Numbered from the stretch's first letter, positions 36,997 to 46,088 are shown. The stretch: 48,596 nt of DNA from Cyanobacteriota bacterium (GCA_025362325.1 JANYGO010000065.1:1-48596); one strand, 5' to 3'. The notes: generated by a model from the letters alone, not told the origin. Numbers and translations are program-made.

Positions 36997-38049
36997 ATGA
37001 GTCTCACCGCTTTCGGCACCCTCGGACGCTCCGGCTTGATCGTCAGCCCGATCGCCCTCGGCACCATGACCTTCGGCACCCCGCGATGGGGTTCGCCCGA
37101 TGAAGTCTCCGAGTCCATCTTCCACGCCTACGTCGAGGCTGGTGGCAACTTCATCGATACCGCCGACGTGTATGCCAAGGGTCGCAGTGAAGAACTGATT
37201 GGTGGTTATATCGCCGATCACAGTCTGCGCGACCAACTGGTACTCGCGACCAAGTTTACCTTTCACGGCGGCGAACCGGGCAACCCGAATGCTGGCGGCA
37301 ACGGACGCAAGAACATATATCGCGCACTTGAAGGCTCGCTGCGCCGACTCCGCACCGACTACATAGACCTCTACTGGATGCACGCCTGGGATATGGTGAC
37401 GCCCGTCGAAGAGGTGCTACAGTCCCTCGGCGATCTGGTACGCGCTGGCAAGATCCGTTACTTCGGCTTTTCGGATATGCCTGCTTGGTACGCTACCAAA
37501 GCCGCCACATTAGCTTCGGCGCACAGCATTCCCGGACCCATTGCCTTGCAGCTTGAATACTCCCTCGTCGAGCGCAGCATCGAGCGCGAACATCTGCCTG
37601 CGGCTCGCGACGCGGGGCTCGGCATCTGTCCGTGGAGCCCGCTGGCTGGCGGCTTTCTCGCAGGCAAATACCAGCAGGCGGACGAGGGAGCCACCGGACA
37701 GGGACGATTGATCGGCAGTAATCCCTTCGGCAACCAGAAGTTCAGCGATCGCAACTGGCGCGTGCTCGATGCCCTGCGGACTGTGGCTGCACAGGTCGAT
37801 CGCCCGCTGGCGCAAGTCGCCCTGGCCTGGGTGTCGGCACAGCCCGGTATCACCTCGCCCATCGTGGGTGCTAGCAAGCTGGAGCAACTGCACGATAACC
37901 TGTCCTGGCTAGAGATTCGCCTCACCCCAGAACAGTTCCAGACGCTGAACGACAGCAGTGCGCTCGACCCCGCCTTCCCTTACGGAATCTTCACGAGCGA
38001 GGTGAACCGCATCATCTTCGGCGGTGCGATCGTTCAGGGCTGGCGGTAG
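36997..38049 (+). CDS. Aldo/keto reductase (likely acquired)
   Basis: A 350-residue NADPH-dependent AKR with a TIM-barrel fold. Catalytic residues are in place: Asp and Tyr in FIDTADVYAKG, Lys in LATKFTF, and His in YWMHAWD. The C-terminal FSDMPAWY and LAGKYQ regions fit the Tas/YajO-type group. Start: ATG 36997 is preferred over the upstream frame, which is the tail of the SDR remnant. G+C is strikingly high: 41 of 60 bases at 37021-37080, against 24 of 60 at 36301-36360 in the DUF1993 gene. Codons ending in C or G dominate. That suggests transfer from a GC-rich source. A HIP1 site at about 37744 shows some resident imprint. Confidence 0.92.
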   Translation: MSLTAFGTLGRSGLIVSPIALGTMTFGTPRWGSPDEVSESIFHAYVEAGGNFIDTADVYAKGRSEELIGGYIADHSLRDQLVLATKFTFHGGEPGNPNAGGNGRKNIYRALEGSLRRLRTDYIDLYWMHAWDMVTPVEEVLQSLGDLVRAGKIRYFGFSDMPAWYATKAATLASAHSIPGPIALQLEYSLVERSIEREHLPAARDAGLGICPWSPLAGGFLAGKYQQADEGATGQGRLIGSNPFGNQKFSDRNWRVLDALRTVAAQVDRPLAQVALAWVSAQPGITSPIVGASKLEQLHDNLSWLEIRLTPEQFQTLNDSSALDPAFPYGIFTSEVNRIIFGGAIVQGWR

Positions 38050-38094
38050 GTTTCTCGCACAACGATCGTCACTTCTTTCAAAAAACAACAAACA

Positions 38095-39096
38095 ATGACT
38101 AATACAAATACCATCCAACCCCGTCAACTCGGCTCCACAGGCCCAACCGTTTTCCCGTTAGCGCTCGGATGTATGGGAATGTCTGGGACGTATGGTTCAT
38201 CGGATGATGATGAAAGCATTGCTACGATCCATGCTGCGATCGATCGCGGTGTGACGTTATTGGATACAGGCGACTTTTATGGCTGCGGGCACAACGAGAT
38301 GCTGATTGGTCGGGCGCTCAAAGACCGCCGCGATCGCGCTATGCTGTCTGTCAAGTTCGGTGCTTTGCGTTCTCCTGATGGCGGCTGGATTGGTGTAGAT
38401 GGGCGACCCGCATCGGTGAAAAACTTTGCCTCCTACAGCCTGAATCGCCTGGGAGTCGAGCATATCGACATCTACCGTCTGGCGCGACTCGATCCTAATG
38501 TGCCGATCGAGGATACCATTGGCGCGATCGCCGATTTAGTAAAAGCTGGCTATGTCCGACATATAGGACTGTCGGAGGTGGGTGCAGAGACAATTCGCCG
38601 CGCCCATGCAGTTCATCCCATCTGCGACCTTCAAATCGAGTATTCCCTGATTAGTCGCGGCCCAGAAACTGAAATTTTTCCAGTGCTTGAAGAACTTGGC
38701 ATCGGAGTGACAGCCTATGGCGTGCTCTCGCGGGGATTGCTGAGTGGTTCCATCCCCACTGCGCCCAATGATTTCCGTGCCTTCTTGCCCCGATTCCGCG
38801 GGGAAAACATGGTTCTGAACCAGCGTTTAGTTGAACAACTCAAGCAAATCGCTGCGGATAAAAAAGTTAGCCCGAGCCAAATTGCGATTGCTTGGGTACT
38901 TGCCAAAAGTATAAACATTGTACCAGTAATTGGTGCTCGCAAACAAACTCAATTATCCGAATCCTTGGCCGCCGTTGAGGTGAATTTATCCTCGGAAGAC
39001 TTGACTCAGATTGAAGCGGTAATTTCTGCATCTGCGATCGCTGGAACTCGCTACGACGAACCTCAGATGAAGATGCTAGATAGTGAAAGTGCATAG
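38095..39096 (+). CDS. Aldo/keto reductase, variant without catalytic histidine
   Basis: A 333-residue AKR. LGCMGMSGTYG is the family start and Asp/Tyr lie in LLDTGDFYG and Lys in MLSVKFGAL. At the usual Tyr-Gln-His-Arg position the sequence is YRLARLDP, so the catalytic His is Ala. The Asp, Tyr and Lys remain. From memory an AKR subfamily with YRxARLDP shares this change, so it is likely a subfamily trait and not damage. Base composition is much closer to the neighbours than the previous AKR. It is 45 bases downstream and probably on the same transcript. Confidence 0.9.
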   Translation: MTNTNTIQPRQLGSTGPTVFPLALGCMGMSGTYGSSDDDESIATIHAAIDRGVTLLDTGDFYGCGHNEMLIGRALKDRRDRAMLSVKFGALRSPDGGWIGVDGRPASVKNFASYSLNRLGVEHIDIYRLARLDPNVPIEDTIGAIADLVKAGYVRHIGLSEVGAETIRRAHAVHPICDLQIEYSLISRGPETEIFPVLEELGIGVTAYGVLSRGLLSGSIPTAPNDFRAFLPRFRGENMVLNQRLVEQLKQIAADKKVSPSQIAIAWVLAKSINIVPVIGARKQTQLSESLAAVEVNLSSEDLTQIEAVISASAIAGTRYDEPQMKMLDSESA

Positions 39097-39230
39097 GCTT
39101 GATTCTGTCGCCGCATCACAAATCGCCGGAAAAGCGAGTGCGATGACCAATTATTATATCATGTCCAGCTCGATCGACAACCATAAATAATGTCATGAAT
39201 AGATCCTAGTAGCCTTTTAAGTAGATGGAC

Positions 39231-39400
39231 ATATATAGTCTTTCTCAGAAAGATGAGGTACGCGAACGGCATAGGCCTCCGTGGCCTCCGTGGCCTCCGT
39301 GGCCAAACAGGCCAAACAGGGCTCCGTGGCCTCCGTGGCCTCCGTGGCCTCCGTGGCCTCCGTGGGCATACCTCACCACGCTTGAGAACCGCTATATATT
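39231..39400. repeat. GTGGCCTCC nonamer repeat with flanking inverted repeat
   Basis: The 9-base unit CCGTGGCCT is repeated three times (about 39276-39303) and five times (about 39321-39364), with two AAACAGGCC units between the blocks. It is framed by TGAGGTA (39254-39260) and TACCTCA (39369-39375), which extend outward as imperfect inverted repeats to a TATATAG/CTATATA pair. The 455-base gap also has a direct ATGTCCAGCT repeat at about 39159 and 39483. An open frame (minus, 39159-39467) crosses the region but is rejected as a gene. Confidence 0.8.
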
Positions 39401-39525
39401 TCCCGTCATAAGAGACAACGAAGTAATCCCAAAACCCTGCGATTGCTTCGTTCCTCTCTTCGGACATTATTATATTTGTTTATGTCCAGCTACTTAGCAT
39501 AAACGGTTTGATTCTCGTACTATGT

Positions 39526-39559
39526 AACTGTCAACTGTCAACTGTCAACTGTCAACTGT
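39526..39559. repeat. AACTGTC heptamer repeat ending the histidine kinase gene
   Basis: Five tandem AACTGTC units (TTGACAG on the other strand). The TGA stop of the minus-strand histidine kinase (39552-39554) and its last two residues are encoded inside this repeat, as for the phosphatase gene at 2478-2516. Confidence 0.88.
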
Positions 39560-42500
39560 TATAGCAATTAGCTTTGAGCGGAATCTCGATCGCAAATTCA
39601 GCACCCTGTCCGGGCGAAGAAGTGCATTTCAGCGAGCCGTTGTGTCTGTCTGTAACAATTTGATAGCTAATTGACAAGCCCATCCCAGTGCCTTTTCCCA
39701 CAGGTTTAGTGGTAAAAAATGGGTTAAAAAGTCGAGTACCGACAGTCTCTGGTATTCCCGGCCCATTGTCAGCAATCCGAATCAGGACTCGATCGCCCTC
39801 CAGCATTTCAGTTTTGATGGAAATCATACTAGGATTTTGCCGCATTTCCTCAGCAGAACGCCGCGCGTCTCTCTCTTCCAAAGCATCTAAAGCATTGCTC
39901 AGAACATTCATAAATACTTGATTTAGCTGTCCGGCATAACATTCTACTAACGGCAATTTACTGTATTCTTTGATCACCTCAATTTCGGGATGATTGTGTT
40001 TGGCTTTGATCCGGTGCTGCAAAATCATCAGAGTGCTATCTATGCCGTCGTGGATGTTAACTGCTTTCATTTCTGCTTCGTCCATGCGGGAAAATGTACG
40101 CAGAGATGCTACAATTTGCTGAATTCTGTCTGCACCGACTTTCATCGAGGTAAGCAGTTTCGGCAAGTCATCCATCAGAAAGTCGAGTTCAATAGCTTCT
40201 ACTTCTTCTTGAATTTCCGCGACAGGATCGGGATAGTGGTTTTGGTAAAGTTCGATCAGGTGCAGCAAGTCTTGAGTATAGTCGTTGGCGTGGGTGAGAT
40301 TGCCGTAAATAAAGTTAACTGGGTTGTTGATTTCGTGGGCAACTCCTGCGACGAGTTGACCGAGAGATGACATTTTTTCGCTTTGAATTAACTGCGATTG
40401 AGCGCTGGTTAATTGCTCCAATGTTTGCTCTAATTCGCGAGCTTTGTTGCGAGTTTGGGCGTAAAGTTCGGCTTGGTTGAGGGCGATCGCCAATTGAACT
40501 GTAATCCCTTGCAACAATTCGACTTCGCTGTCGCTCCAGGGCCGCACAGAACGGCTGTTGCAGCAGCTAACTGCACTCACTACCCCGGAAAGTGCCTGCA
40601 TGGGAATGATTAATAGCGATTGGTAGCCCATTGCTCTAACGGTTTCTTTCCACAGAGGATCTGCGACTGTTTCGACATCATCCACCCGCAGCATTTCCAT
40701 CTGCAAGATTTGTTGTCCAATCAGACCGAAATCGGAAGCTTGATAGCGACCTGTTAAGTCGGGAAGTTGGGCCCGGCGAGATTCTTTAATAATTTCCCAG
40801 TAAGGCTGGTCTCCGCCGTCGCGGTACCAGGCAAAATTGCAGCAATCGATCTGCATGAAAGCGCGAATTTCTTCAACTGCGACTGTGACGATGCTGTCGA
40901 AGTCGAGGGAATTGCGGATTTGAGCGGTGAGACTGTTGAGCAATTTTTCTCTATCTGCTTGCTGCTTGAGTTGGGCTGCAGATTGCTTCAAGGCAATTTC
41001 TGCCCGTTTGCGATCGGTAATGTCTTCGGTGACAGCTAATAGATATTGCGGTTTGCCATCAGCATTAAGGATTGCTGTTTTCTTGGTGTGAAATATCCGC
41101 GATTCTCCTTTACCGGTTTCAATCTCTTCTTCGGTGATTTCTAGAGTTTGCCCGTTGTCAAGAACTTCTCGGTCTTTGGCGCTGAAAACATCAGCTTGTT
41201 CTGTTGGGAACAAGTCCCAATCATTTTTGCCCATAACTTCTGCTTCACTGAAACCGAGCAAGTCTTCGGCGACGGGGTTCCACAATACAAATCGCAGTTC
41301 TCGGGCTTCCTTGGCAACCACTGCTACGGGTATGGTATTGAGCACTGATTCCATAAAATTTTGAGTGTGTTTCAGTTCTGCTTCCGCCGCTTTGCGATCG
41401 CTAATATCTCGCACGTTGGCAATGATGTTAACATTGCCGTTGAGATTAATTTTTGACACAGCAATTTCTGCATCAAAGGTGGAACGATCATTGGGACGCC
41501 TAGATTTCCATTCGATACGGGTGCTTTCGCCTGATAATACTTTTTCCCAAAGTTCTCTCATTAGTTGAATAGGATTTTCGTCACTTGAATAGTCCTTTGT
41601 AATTGATAATTTTGTTGCTTGTTCCCGACTAACTCCATACATTTCTAACATTCGATCGTTGACATCGAGAATGTTACCTTCTAAGTCTTGAATGAAGATA
41701 GCATCGTAGACATTGTTAAATATGGTTCGCAGGTTTTGCTCGGAAACTTGCAGCGCTGCTTCTGCTAGGAAGCGATCGCCAATTTCTTGTTCTAACTGAC
41801 TGACTGCTTGAGAAAGTTCGGCGGTGCGATCGCTCACTCTGTCTTCTAACTCGGCTGCTGCTTGCCGCAGGGCTGCTTCGGCGGCTTTGCGATCGGTAAT
41901 GTCGATCGCCGTGCCGAACAATTTTACCACCTTGCCGCTGGCATCGGTTTCAGCTTTGCCCAAGGCGTTGACGTGTCGCAGAGTGCCGTCGGGACGGTAA
42001 AAACGGTAGTCAAAATCAAAGGGAATACCGAAGTCAAGTCCTCGCTCTACTTCCGTCCTCCACAATTCCAAATCTTCTGGATGGATCTGAGCGACTTGTT
42101 CTTTTCTGGGGGGTGCTGTGGCAGCCGGTTCGAGTCCGAAGATGCGGAAAAGTTCTTCTGACCAAGTGAAGGTTTCGGTGGCTGCGTCGAGTTCCCAATT
42201 GCCGACGTGGGCCAGTCTCTGGGCTTCTTTTAGCTGCCGCTGGCTGTCGCGGATGGCGGTTTCGGCAATTTTGCGATCGGTAATGTCCAACAATACGCCG
42301 CAAAATACGATTTCGCCGTTCTCGCTGCGGCTGGGCATCGACTCGCCCTGCCACCAGCGAATTTCGCCGTCGGGCTTGACTAACCGCCCTTCGTAGTGCC
42401 AGGGAGAGAGGTTTTCGACGGCTTCGGTGACGGAAGCGATGTAGCTTTCCATGTCTTCGGGGTGGACGCGGGAAATGAAGCAGGTGATGTCTTGCATCAT

Positions 42501-44120
42501 TTCTGCGGCTGTGATGCCGGTGATATCTTCGATGCCATCGCTCGTGTAGTCAACTCTCCACACTCCCTCGCGGCTGGAAAATTGGAACAGGGCTCCGGGG
42601 ATGGTGGCCGCGATCGTTCGGAACTTGGCTTCGCTGGCGGTGAGGGCGCTAAAAGTCTGGCGCAGTTCGGCGGTGCGCGCTTCTACCCTGCGCTCTAGTT
42701 CGGCGTTGGCGTGTTGCAATGCTGCTTCGGCGCGCTTGCGATGGGTAATGTCGGTGGCTGTACCGGTGGTGCCGAGGAAGTTTCCGGTTTCGTCGTAGAG
42801 GGCGATCGCGTTGAACATCAAATGTTTGATGCTGCCGTCTTTGGCAATTTGGGTGCTTTCGTACTGAAAAACTGATTCTCCCGCAAACAGGCGGGCGAAA
42901 ACAGCTAAATCTTTCTGGGCTTGTTCTAGTGTCACAAAATCGGAGAATGGCCGATCGAGCATTTCTGCTGGTTCGTAACCGTAGATATACTTAACTGCTG
43001 GGTTGACGAAGGTGTAGCGCCCAGTCGCATCGACAGACCAAATCATGTCTTGAGAAGTTTCTACCAGCCTGCGGTATTTGGTTTCGCTGGCTTTGAGGGC
43101 TTCTTCTGCTGCTTTGCGTTCCGTCATGTCGCGGGAGACGCCGACAGTCATGGTGATTTGGCCGTCTTGATTGCGGATGGGTGTTTTGACGGTGCTCCAC
43201 AGCCGCACTTTTCCGTCGTAGCGCGTCGCCGGTTCTTCGGCAATTTGCAGGGTTTGTCCGGTTTCAAATACGAAGGTGTCATCTTTAATGTACTGGAGAG
43301 TGTGGTCAGGTTCGGCGAAAGGTGCGTCTGTGATGCCTTGCAGTTCCTCTTCACTCATGCCGTAATAGTGGCGGAATGCTTGATTTGCCCAGACGATTTT
43401 GGATTTGGGGCCTTTGACTAATACCATATCGCCGATCGAATCGAGAATTTGGTGATATTTTTGCTCGCTGTCGCGGAGTTTCTGCTGCGCAGATTCAATT
43501 TCTGCTATTTGTCTCTGGGTTTGCAAGTGCAGTTCGGCCTGAGAAATTGCAACTGCTAAATGGTCGCCTACTTGTCTGGCAAATTCAATTTCATCTTCCT
43601 GCCAATCGCGGGGTTGGCCGCAGGAGTGAATGCACAGCAATCCCCACAAATGTTGCCCTTGCAGTAGGGGTACGACTAAGTTTGCTCTGATTTGAAATCG
43701 CTTGAGGATTCTGAGGTGACAGGGGCTCAACCGGGCTTTGTAGATATCGGTGACAGCTTGAACGTATCCTTTAGCATAGTTGGCTGCAAATTGTTCGCCG
43801 AAGCAGTGGTCATGAACTTTTGCGCCCAAAGATGGGCTGTATTGGGGCAGCACATCTTCTGATACTACTTCGCCGTCGTTCCAGTCGGACTCGGGAATGA
43901 ACCGATAGACGGCGACTCGATCGGCATTTAGGAGTTGCCGGACTTCGGTGGCTGTGATTTTGAATATTGTGTCTAACTCTAGGGATTCGCGAATTTTGCC
44001 AATCACTCCCATCAGCGCTTGCAGCTTTTTGAACCAGGTTTGAGACTGGGTTTCTCTTTCTAGGCGAGCTAGCTTTTCGCGCAGATTGGTTACTTCTTGA
44101 TACAGGTATTCATGAAACAT
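39552..44120 (-). CDS. Sensor histidine kinase with cyanobacteriochrome-like GAF, six PAS and a second GAF
   Basis: A 1522-residue soluble sensor. Residues about 45-195 form a GAF with the two-cysteine signature of DXCF cyanobacteriochromes: DHCF with C106, and PCH with C134. They are 28 residues apart, the same as Cys494 and Cys522 of TePixJ, followed by FQIRANLVVPLL. Six PAS domains follow (about 215-335, 345-465, 500-620, 635-755, 800-915, 925-1045), then a non-bilin GAF (about 1065-1215), a HisKA domain with H1262 in VAHEINN, and a HATPase domain (about 1375-1515) with DNGPGIP and GTGMGLS. The input is probably violet/blue or green light by inference from family; no response regulator is adjacent. 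No clear Shine-Dalgarno at ATG 44120. Confidence 0.92.
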   Translation of the reverse strand: MFHEYLYQEVTNLREKLARLERETQSQTWFKKLQALMGVIGKIRESLELDTIFKITATEVRQLLNADRVAVYRFIPESDWNDGEVVSEDVLPQYSPSLGAKVHDHCFGEQFAANYAKGYVQAVTDIYKARLSPCHLRILKRFQIRANLVVPLLQGQHLWGLLCIHSCGQPRDWQEDEIEFARQVGDHLAVAISQAELHLQTQRQIAEIESAQQKLRDSEQKYHQILDSIGDMVLVKGPKSKIVWANQAFRHYYGMSEEELQGITDAPFAEPDHTLQYIKDDTFVFETGQTLQIAEEPATRYDGKVRLWSTVKTPIRNQDGQITMTVGVSRDMTERKAAEEALKASETKYRRLVETSQDMIWSVDATGRYTFVNPAVKYIYGYEPAEMLDRPFSDFVTLEQAQKDLAVFARLFAGESVFQYESTQIAKDGSIKHLMFNAIALYDETGNFLGTTGTATDITHRKRAEAALQHANAELERRVEARTAELRQTFSALTASEAKFRTIAATIPGALFQFSSREGVWRVDYTSDGIEDITGITAAEMMQDITCFISRVHPEDMESYIASVTEAVENLSPWHYEGRLVKPDGEIRWWQGESMPSRSENGEIVFCGVLLDITDRKIAETAIRDSQRQLKEAQRLAHVGNWELDAATETFTWSEELFRIFGLEPAATAPPRKEQVAQIHPEDLELWRTEVERGLDFGIPFDFDYRFYRPDGTLRHVNALGKAETDASGKVVKLFGTAIDITDRKAAEAALRQAAAELEDRVSDRTAELSQAVSQLEQEIGDRFLAEAALQVSEQNLRTIFNNVYDAIFIQDLEGNILDVNDRMLEMYGVSREQATKLSITKDYSSDENPIQLMRELWEKVLSGESTRIEWKSRRPNDRSTFDAEIAVSKINLNGNVNIIANVRDISDRKAAEAELKHTQNFMESVLNTIPVAVVAKEARELRFVLWNPVAEDLLGFSEAEVMGKNDWDLFPTEQADVFSAKDREVLDNGQTLEITEEEIETGKGESRIFHTKKTAILNADGKPQYLLAVTEDITDRKRAEIALKQSAAQLKQQADREKLLNSLTAQIRNSLDFDSIVTVAVEEIRAFMQIDCCNFAWYRDGGDQPYWEIIKESRRAQLPDLTGRYQASDFGLIGQQILQMEMLRVDDVETVADPLWKETVRAMGYQSLLIIPMQALSGVVSAVSCCNSRSVRPWSDSEVELLQGITVQLAIALNQAELYAQTRNKARELEQTLEQLTSAQSQLIQSEKMSSLGQLVAGVAHEINNPVNFIYGNLTHANDYTQDLLHLIELYQNHYPDPVAEIQEEVEAIELDFLMDDLPKLLTSMKVGADRIQQIVASLRTFSRMDEAEMKAVNIHDGIDSTLMILQHRIKAKHNHPEIEVIKEYSKLPLVECYAGQLNQVFMNVLSNALDALEERDARRSAEEMRQNPSMISIKTEMLEGDRVLIRIADNGPGIPETVGTRLFNPFFTTKPVGKGTGMGLSISYQIVTDRHNGSLKCTSSPGQGAEFAIEIPLKANCYNS

Positions 44121-44997
44121 AATCTTATTTGTTTAGTTATTTTGCGATTTGGTATCGAGGTACATAGCATCCCCATAGCGCTCTGCAAGTCGAGCCTGGT
44201 AAATCAACAAGGCAAAGGACAAATTCTGCTGCTTCTGCTAGCACTTAGCAGCTACTCGTCCTGCATATCCGTATTTTTTCTAGATTGGGAGGTCAATCGA
44301 GTATCTTGACTCAGTATATTTACGGTGAAAACGGGCGATCGGTGATTGGCTGCGTCATAAATTGTCAATAATTGAGAATTGTACTCGCCCAACTTACGCA
44401 TAAACCCCGTTTCTTAACGTAATTGAGTCTGGGAAGCTGGGAAACTGGAAACGAGAAACCCGGTTTCATGGCGGGAGTGGGCCCAGAGTCTTGACTAATC
44501 GTGACATTTTTTGCGATCGCCTGCGGTCGCAATTCTTACCTTTTTATTATTACCGAAAACTCGATCGATGGTTTCCTGGGGTTGGCGATCGAATATCCTG
44601 TTGGGAGCGCCTCTATTAAAATTTGTCTAAATTGAGCCATCGGCTTTTTCTCCCTTTTTCGCTAATTCTCGATCGATCGGCGATGACTCTATTTTATGCA
44701 GCCCTTGGGGCAATCAGATCTTTGAGATGATTTTCCGGGCATTCTCATCATTTTATGCGAGAGATTTGATTTCTTAAACTTATTAAAATATACCAGACTT
44801 TTATTGCATAAATATTTGAGCGCTCGGGAAACCGCAGATGCAACGCCGAACGCCACAGATAATTTTAACATAATAAGAGGGCGCTTTCAACCGCCATCTT
44901 ATTATCTATCGCCTTCAGTTTTTTGTACTTTTCTTTGACTCGCGATTACTTAGGAGCGCGAATTAAATAACTTACAATTTTTATTGTTATTGAATTC
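44121..44997. other. Long gene-free region between two minus-strand genes
   Basis: This 877-base gap has no ORF with protein-like composition. It holds the promoter of the histidine kinase, short imperfect palindromes (GAAACCCGGTTTC-like at about 44455), CGCAGATGCAACGCCGAACGCCACAGATAA-like units near 44832 and HIP1 sites. I find no tRNA or known RNA motif. A 60-codon frame at 44689-44871 on the minus strand is probably noise. Confidence 0.55.
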
Positions 44998-45972
44998 TCA
45001 TTCCTTAGTTGCAGCAGTTTTTAGTATCGCCTTTGCTTCCTCAATATTTTGGGAAACCACTTTACCCGATTCAATTAAAGCTGCTTTTTCGGTATCGCTG
45101 AGTTCGAGTTCGACTACCTGTTCAACGCCCTGATATCCCAAGCGACAGGGAACTCCTAAAAATATATTTTGCACGCCATATTCGCCGTCCAAATAAACTG
45201 AGCAAGGAAAGAGTCGCGACTGATTGAGTAAAATTGATTCGACCATCAAACAGGTAGAAGATGCGGGTGCAAAATAAGCACTACCAGTCTTCATCAATCC
45301 GACAATTTCTGCGCCGCCGTGGCGTGTGCGTTGTACAATGCGATCGATCGCCCCAGCATCCATAAGTTGAGCGATGGGAATGCCGTTGACAGTGGAATAT
45401 CGCGGCAAAGGCACCATCAAATCGCCGTGGGAACCGAGCACAGTTGCATTGATTTGGGCGATTGAAACGCCCAATTCCATAGCAATAAAAGTTTGAAAGC
45501 GGGCGGAGTCGAGAATTCCCGCCATACCCATAACTCGGTGTTTTGGTAAACCCGTAGCTTCCCATGCTAGATAAGTCATAATATCTAGGGGATTTGTGAC
45601 TACAATTAAGATTGCTTCGGGGGAATGGGCGATCGCACTTTTTGCAGCTTCGGTAACAATTCGAGCATTGATTTTAATTAAATCTTCCCGATTGATACCG
45701 GGTTTGCGGGGGATTCCGGCGGCAATTACGATGATATTTGAGTTAGCTGTATCTGTATAATGGTTTGTACCGACAATTTGGCGATCATGGCGTTCGACTC
45801 CCCTGGCTTGCATCAAGTCCAAAGCAACGCCCTGCGACCAACCTTCGACAATATCTAGCAATACTACATCTGCGAGATTTTTCTCGGCAATTCGCTGGGC
45901 TAAGGTGCTACCGACTTTGCCTGCACCGATAATTGAGACGCGGGTTGATGGATGATTTGAAGGGGAATTCAT
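44998..45972 (-). CDS. mdh: Malate dehydrogenase
   Basis: A 324-residue NAD-dependent dehydrogenase. The Rossmann motif IIGAGKVGSTLA starts at residue 14; the acceptor-binding loop IPRKPGINREDL carries the Arg residues that select malate/oxaloacetate over lactate; VTNPLD and the catalytic GSHGDLMVPL (Asp-His pair) are intact. This is the LDH-like MDH type found in cyanobacteria. The ATG at 45972 has no strong Shine-Dalgarno. It lies downstream of ndhO on the same strand, 116 bases apart with a palindrome between, so a shared transcript is possible but not certain. Confidence 0.95.
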   Translation of the reverse strand: MNSPSNHPSTRVSIIGAGKVGSTLAQRIAEKNLADVVLLDIVEGWSQGVALDLMQARGVERHDRQIVGTNHYTDTANSNIIVIAAGIPRKPGINREDLIKINARIVTEAAKSAIAHSPEAILIVVTNPLDIMTYLAWEATGLPKHRVMGMAGILDSARFQTFIAMELGVSIAQINATVLGSHGDLMVPLPRYSTVNGIPIAQLMDAGAIDRIVQRTRHGGAEIVGLMKTGSAYFAPASSTCLMVESILLNQSRLFPCSVYLDGEYGVQNIFLGVPCRLGYQGVEQVVELELSDTEKAALIESGKVVSQNIEEAKAILKTAATKE

Positions 45973-46031
45973 TCGATTTTAGATTTGGGATTTGAGACTT
46001 GAGATTTTAAGAATGAGCTTAATCGGGGGAA

Positions 46032-46048
46032 GGTGCGCAGTGCGCACC
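46032..46048. repeat. GGTGCGC palindrome between ndhO and mdh
   Basis: GGTGCGC-AGT-GCGCACC is an exact inverted repeat, one of three in the window (others near 26352 and 26586), all followed or preceded by CCCTAC. It might act as a weak terminator behind ndhO. Confidence 0.65.
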
Positions 46049-46088
46049 CTACTTTAGATCAAGAACACTGATGTTTTGTTTCAGTGAG

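Noticed and set aside
39159..39467. 102-codon frame starting MSEERNEAIAGFWDYF
   Set aside because: The start looks protein-like, but there is no ribosome binding site and the centre is only translated nonamer repeats (PRRPRRP). It may be a dead remnant; not supported.
42991..43421. Several frames over the PAS region of the histidine kinase
   Set aside because: Out-of-frame or antisense shadows of the 1522-residue gene.
44121..44997. Possible RNA gene in the 877-base gap
   Set aside because: No tRNA cloverleaf, no known cyanobacterial small-RNA motif and no strong promoter-terminator pair were seen.
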